A model generated the notes under the pieces. The model was given only the letters and a program-made list of their open reading frames with translations. It did no database searches and had not been told where the DNA came from. 64,000 bases of DNA from Maritimibacter alkaliphilus HTCC2654. Its GTDB lineage: Bacteria > Pseudomonadota > Alphaproteobacteria > Rhodobacterales > Rhodobacteraceae. Location of the stretch: assembly GCF_000152805.1 (NCBI RefSeq), contig NZ_CH902578.1, forward strand, positions 2,073,834-2,137,833, read 5' to 3'. This document shows positions 63,067 to 64,000 of the stretch, piece by piece (the stretch's first letter is position 1; the number at the start of each line of letters is the position of its first letter). The translations under genes were made by a program, and so were the position numbers.

Positions 63067-63362
63067 GCCGGGATGCGCCCGATGAGCTTGAACCTCAACC
63101 GTTCCAGCGCGCGGGCGTCGGTGATGATCCCCTTCTTCGCCGCGTCATACAGGCCGAGAAACACCTCGACCTCACCGGCGAGCGAGGGGTCCACATCCCC
63201 AAAGAGGTATGCCGCCTTGCCCTCTTCGCGCACGGACAGGCATACCGGACGGGCGCAGGCATTCATGCAATGCGCCCGCTCCACCTCCATCTTCGTGCCA
63301 AGCGCATCGGCCAAAGCCGTGCCCCCTTCGCACCCGATGCAGACGGCCACGCGCCCTGCCAT
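63063..63362 (-). CDS. DUF1636 metal-binding-like protein, B12-locus copy 2
   Basis: The 99-residue protein MAGRVAVCIGCEGGTALADA has a CxxC near the start (C8, C11) and ERAHCMNACARPVCLSV in the middle: five cysteines in the same layout as the copy at 53553-53927. It also has EGKAAYLFGDVDPSLAGEVE. The start at 63362 is preceded by GAAGGAAAGG; a GTG five codons earlier is less likely. It is divergent from cobW (61 bases) and convergent with cbtA, sharing the stop-codon bases. A role in cobalt or iron handling for B12 synthesis is inferred from position. Confidence 0.85.
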   Translation of the reverse strand: MAGRVAVCIGCEGGTALADALGTKMEVERAHCMNACARPVCLSVREEGKAAYLFGDVDPSLAGEVEVFLGLYDAAKKGIITDARALERLRFKLIGRIPA

Positions 63363-63423
63363 ACCCTTTCCTTCCACGCCGTTTCGGGCGACAAGCCCCT
63401 AACGCCCCATATCGGAGACCGCC

Positions 63424-64000
63424 ATGCGTGCCAAGATTCCCGCCACCGTCGTCACCGGCTTCCTCGGCGCTGGCAAGACCACGCTGATCCGCAACATGCT
63501 CCAGAACGCGAACGGCAAGCGGATCGCGCTTATCATCAACGAATTCGGTGACCTCGGGGTCGACGGCGACATCCTCAAGGGTTGCGGGGACGAGACCTGC
63601 ACCGAGGACGATGTGATGGAGCTGTCGAACGGCTGCATCTGCTGCACCGTGGCCGAAGATTTCGTGCCGACGCTGGAAAAGCTTCTGGACCGCGAAACGC
63701 CCCCCGATCACATCGTCATCGAAACCTCCGGCCTCGCCCTGCCGCAACCCTTGGTCCGCGCGTTTCAGTGGCCCGAGATTTCGACCCGCGTAACGGTCGA
63801 TGGCGTCGTGACGGTGGTCGACGGCAAGGCCGTGTCCGAGGGCGTGTTCGCCGCGAACCTCGAAGCGGTCGAAGCCCAGCGCCGCGCCGACGAGAACCTC
63901 GACCACGAAACCCCGCTGTCCGAGCTGTTCGAGGATCAGATCGCCTGCGCCGACATGATCGTCGTGAACAAGATCGACCTTCTGGGCGAGGATGAGGCGA
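63424..64000 (+). CDS. cobW: CobW-type metal-chaperone GTPase (partial, cut by window end)
   Basis: CobW is a G3E-family GTPase thought to deliver cobalt to the CobNST chelatase. The first 192 residues are visible: Walker A TGFLGAGKTTLIRNMLQNAN (P-loop at 12-19), the metal-binding GCICC (70-74), HIVIETSGLALPQPLV, VVTVVDGK and NKIDLLGEDEA. The ATG at 63424 is the natural start, with CGGAGACCGCC just before it. The gene runs off the window in frame. Position beside cbtBA and DUF1636 supports CobW over other COG0523 proteins. Confidence 0.93.
   Translation, partial: MRAKIPATVVTGFLGAGKTTLIRNMLQNANGKRIALIINEFGDLGVDGDILKGCGDETCTEDDVMELSNGCICCTVAEDFVPTLEKLLDRETPPDHIVIETSGLALPQPLVRAFQWPEISTRVTVDGVVTVVDGKAVSEGVFAANLEAVEAQRRADENLDHETPLSELFEDQIACADMIVVNKIDLLGEDEA

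Overview
The window is a stretch of alphaproteobacterial chromosome, most likely from the Roseobacter/Rhodobacteraceae group. The signs are high GC with G/C-rich third codon positions, a 391-residue EF-Tu, a short-LID adenylate kinase, RpoA beginning MIHKNWAEL, the vitamin B12 genes cobC-cobD-cbtBA-cobW with paired DUF1636 proteins, and an unattached Hint-domain protein of a kind common in roseobacters. This placement is inference; no species can be named.

About 50 kb (positions 300-49500, nearly all minus strand) carries the core gene-expression machinery. In transcription order it reads secE-nusG, rplK-rplA, rplJ-rplL-rpoB-rpoC, rpsL-rpsG-fusA-tuf-rpsJ-rplC-rplD-rplW, rplB-rpsS-rplV-rpsC-rplP, rpmC-rpsQ-rplN-rplX-rplE-rpsN-rpsH-rplF-rplR-rpsE-rpmD, rplO-secY-adk and rpsM-rpsK-rpoA-rplQ. 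Gene order is the classical str-S10-spc-alpha order, but the cluster is cut into blocks by accessory genes. Several blocks have a readable sigma70-type promoter in front (rpsL, rplB, rpmC, rplO, rpsM, rplK) and several end in a hairpin terminator (rplW, rplP, rpmD, rplQ). tRNA-Trp lies upstream of secE, with an unrecognised membrane-protein gene between them.

The accessory islands hold a BLUF-like protein without its flavin-switch residues and two tandem secreted cysteine-containing paralogues (3.1-4.3 kb). They also hold DUF1801, Hint, metallo-beta-lactamase-fold and HEPN-like proteins (7.0-10.5 kb). An OafA-type acyltransferase, two tandem Popeye-like membrane/cNMP-fold proteins, a 2OG-Fe(II) oxygenase, a small AT-rich gene and a RidA protein occupy 15.1-20.4 kb. 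DUF2200, an ArsR-SRPBCC operon with a nonsense-broken second SRPBCC gene, a lipoprotein and an L,D-transpeptidase occupy 23.4-26.4 kb. A TbpB-barrel-like lipoprotein (33.4 kb), a Flp-pilin-like protein and a glycosyltransferase (44.6-46.1 kb), and VOC and YdeI-like proteins (47.5-48.5 kb) fill smaller gaps.

From 51.5 kb on, the window leaves the ribosomal region. It holds a frameshifted methyltransferase-like gene, MAPEG, a lone receiver-domain protein, DUF1636-cobC-cobD, a lytic transglycosylase, a candidate 31-residue membrane protein, a YbjN protein, smc, a SnoaL-like protein, and a cobalamin riboswitch leading into cbtB-cbtA. A second DUF1636 gene and the start of cobW, cut by the window end, close it.

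The most interesting non-coding structure is a palindromic element, GGTGGGTTnnCACCCACCCTAC in mRNA sense. It sits a few bases after the stop codons of rpoA, rplR and rplL, with a GC-rich variant after fusA.
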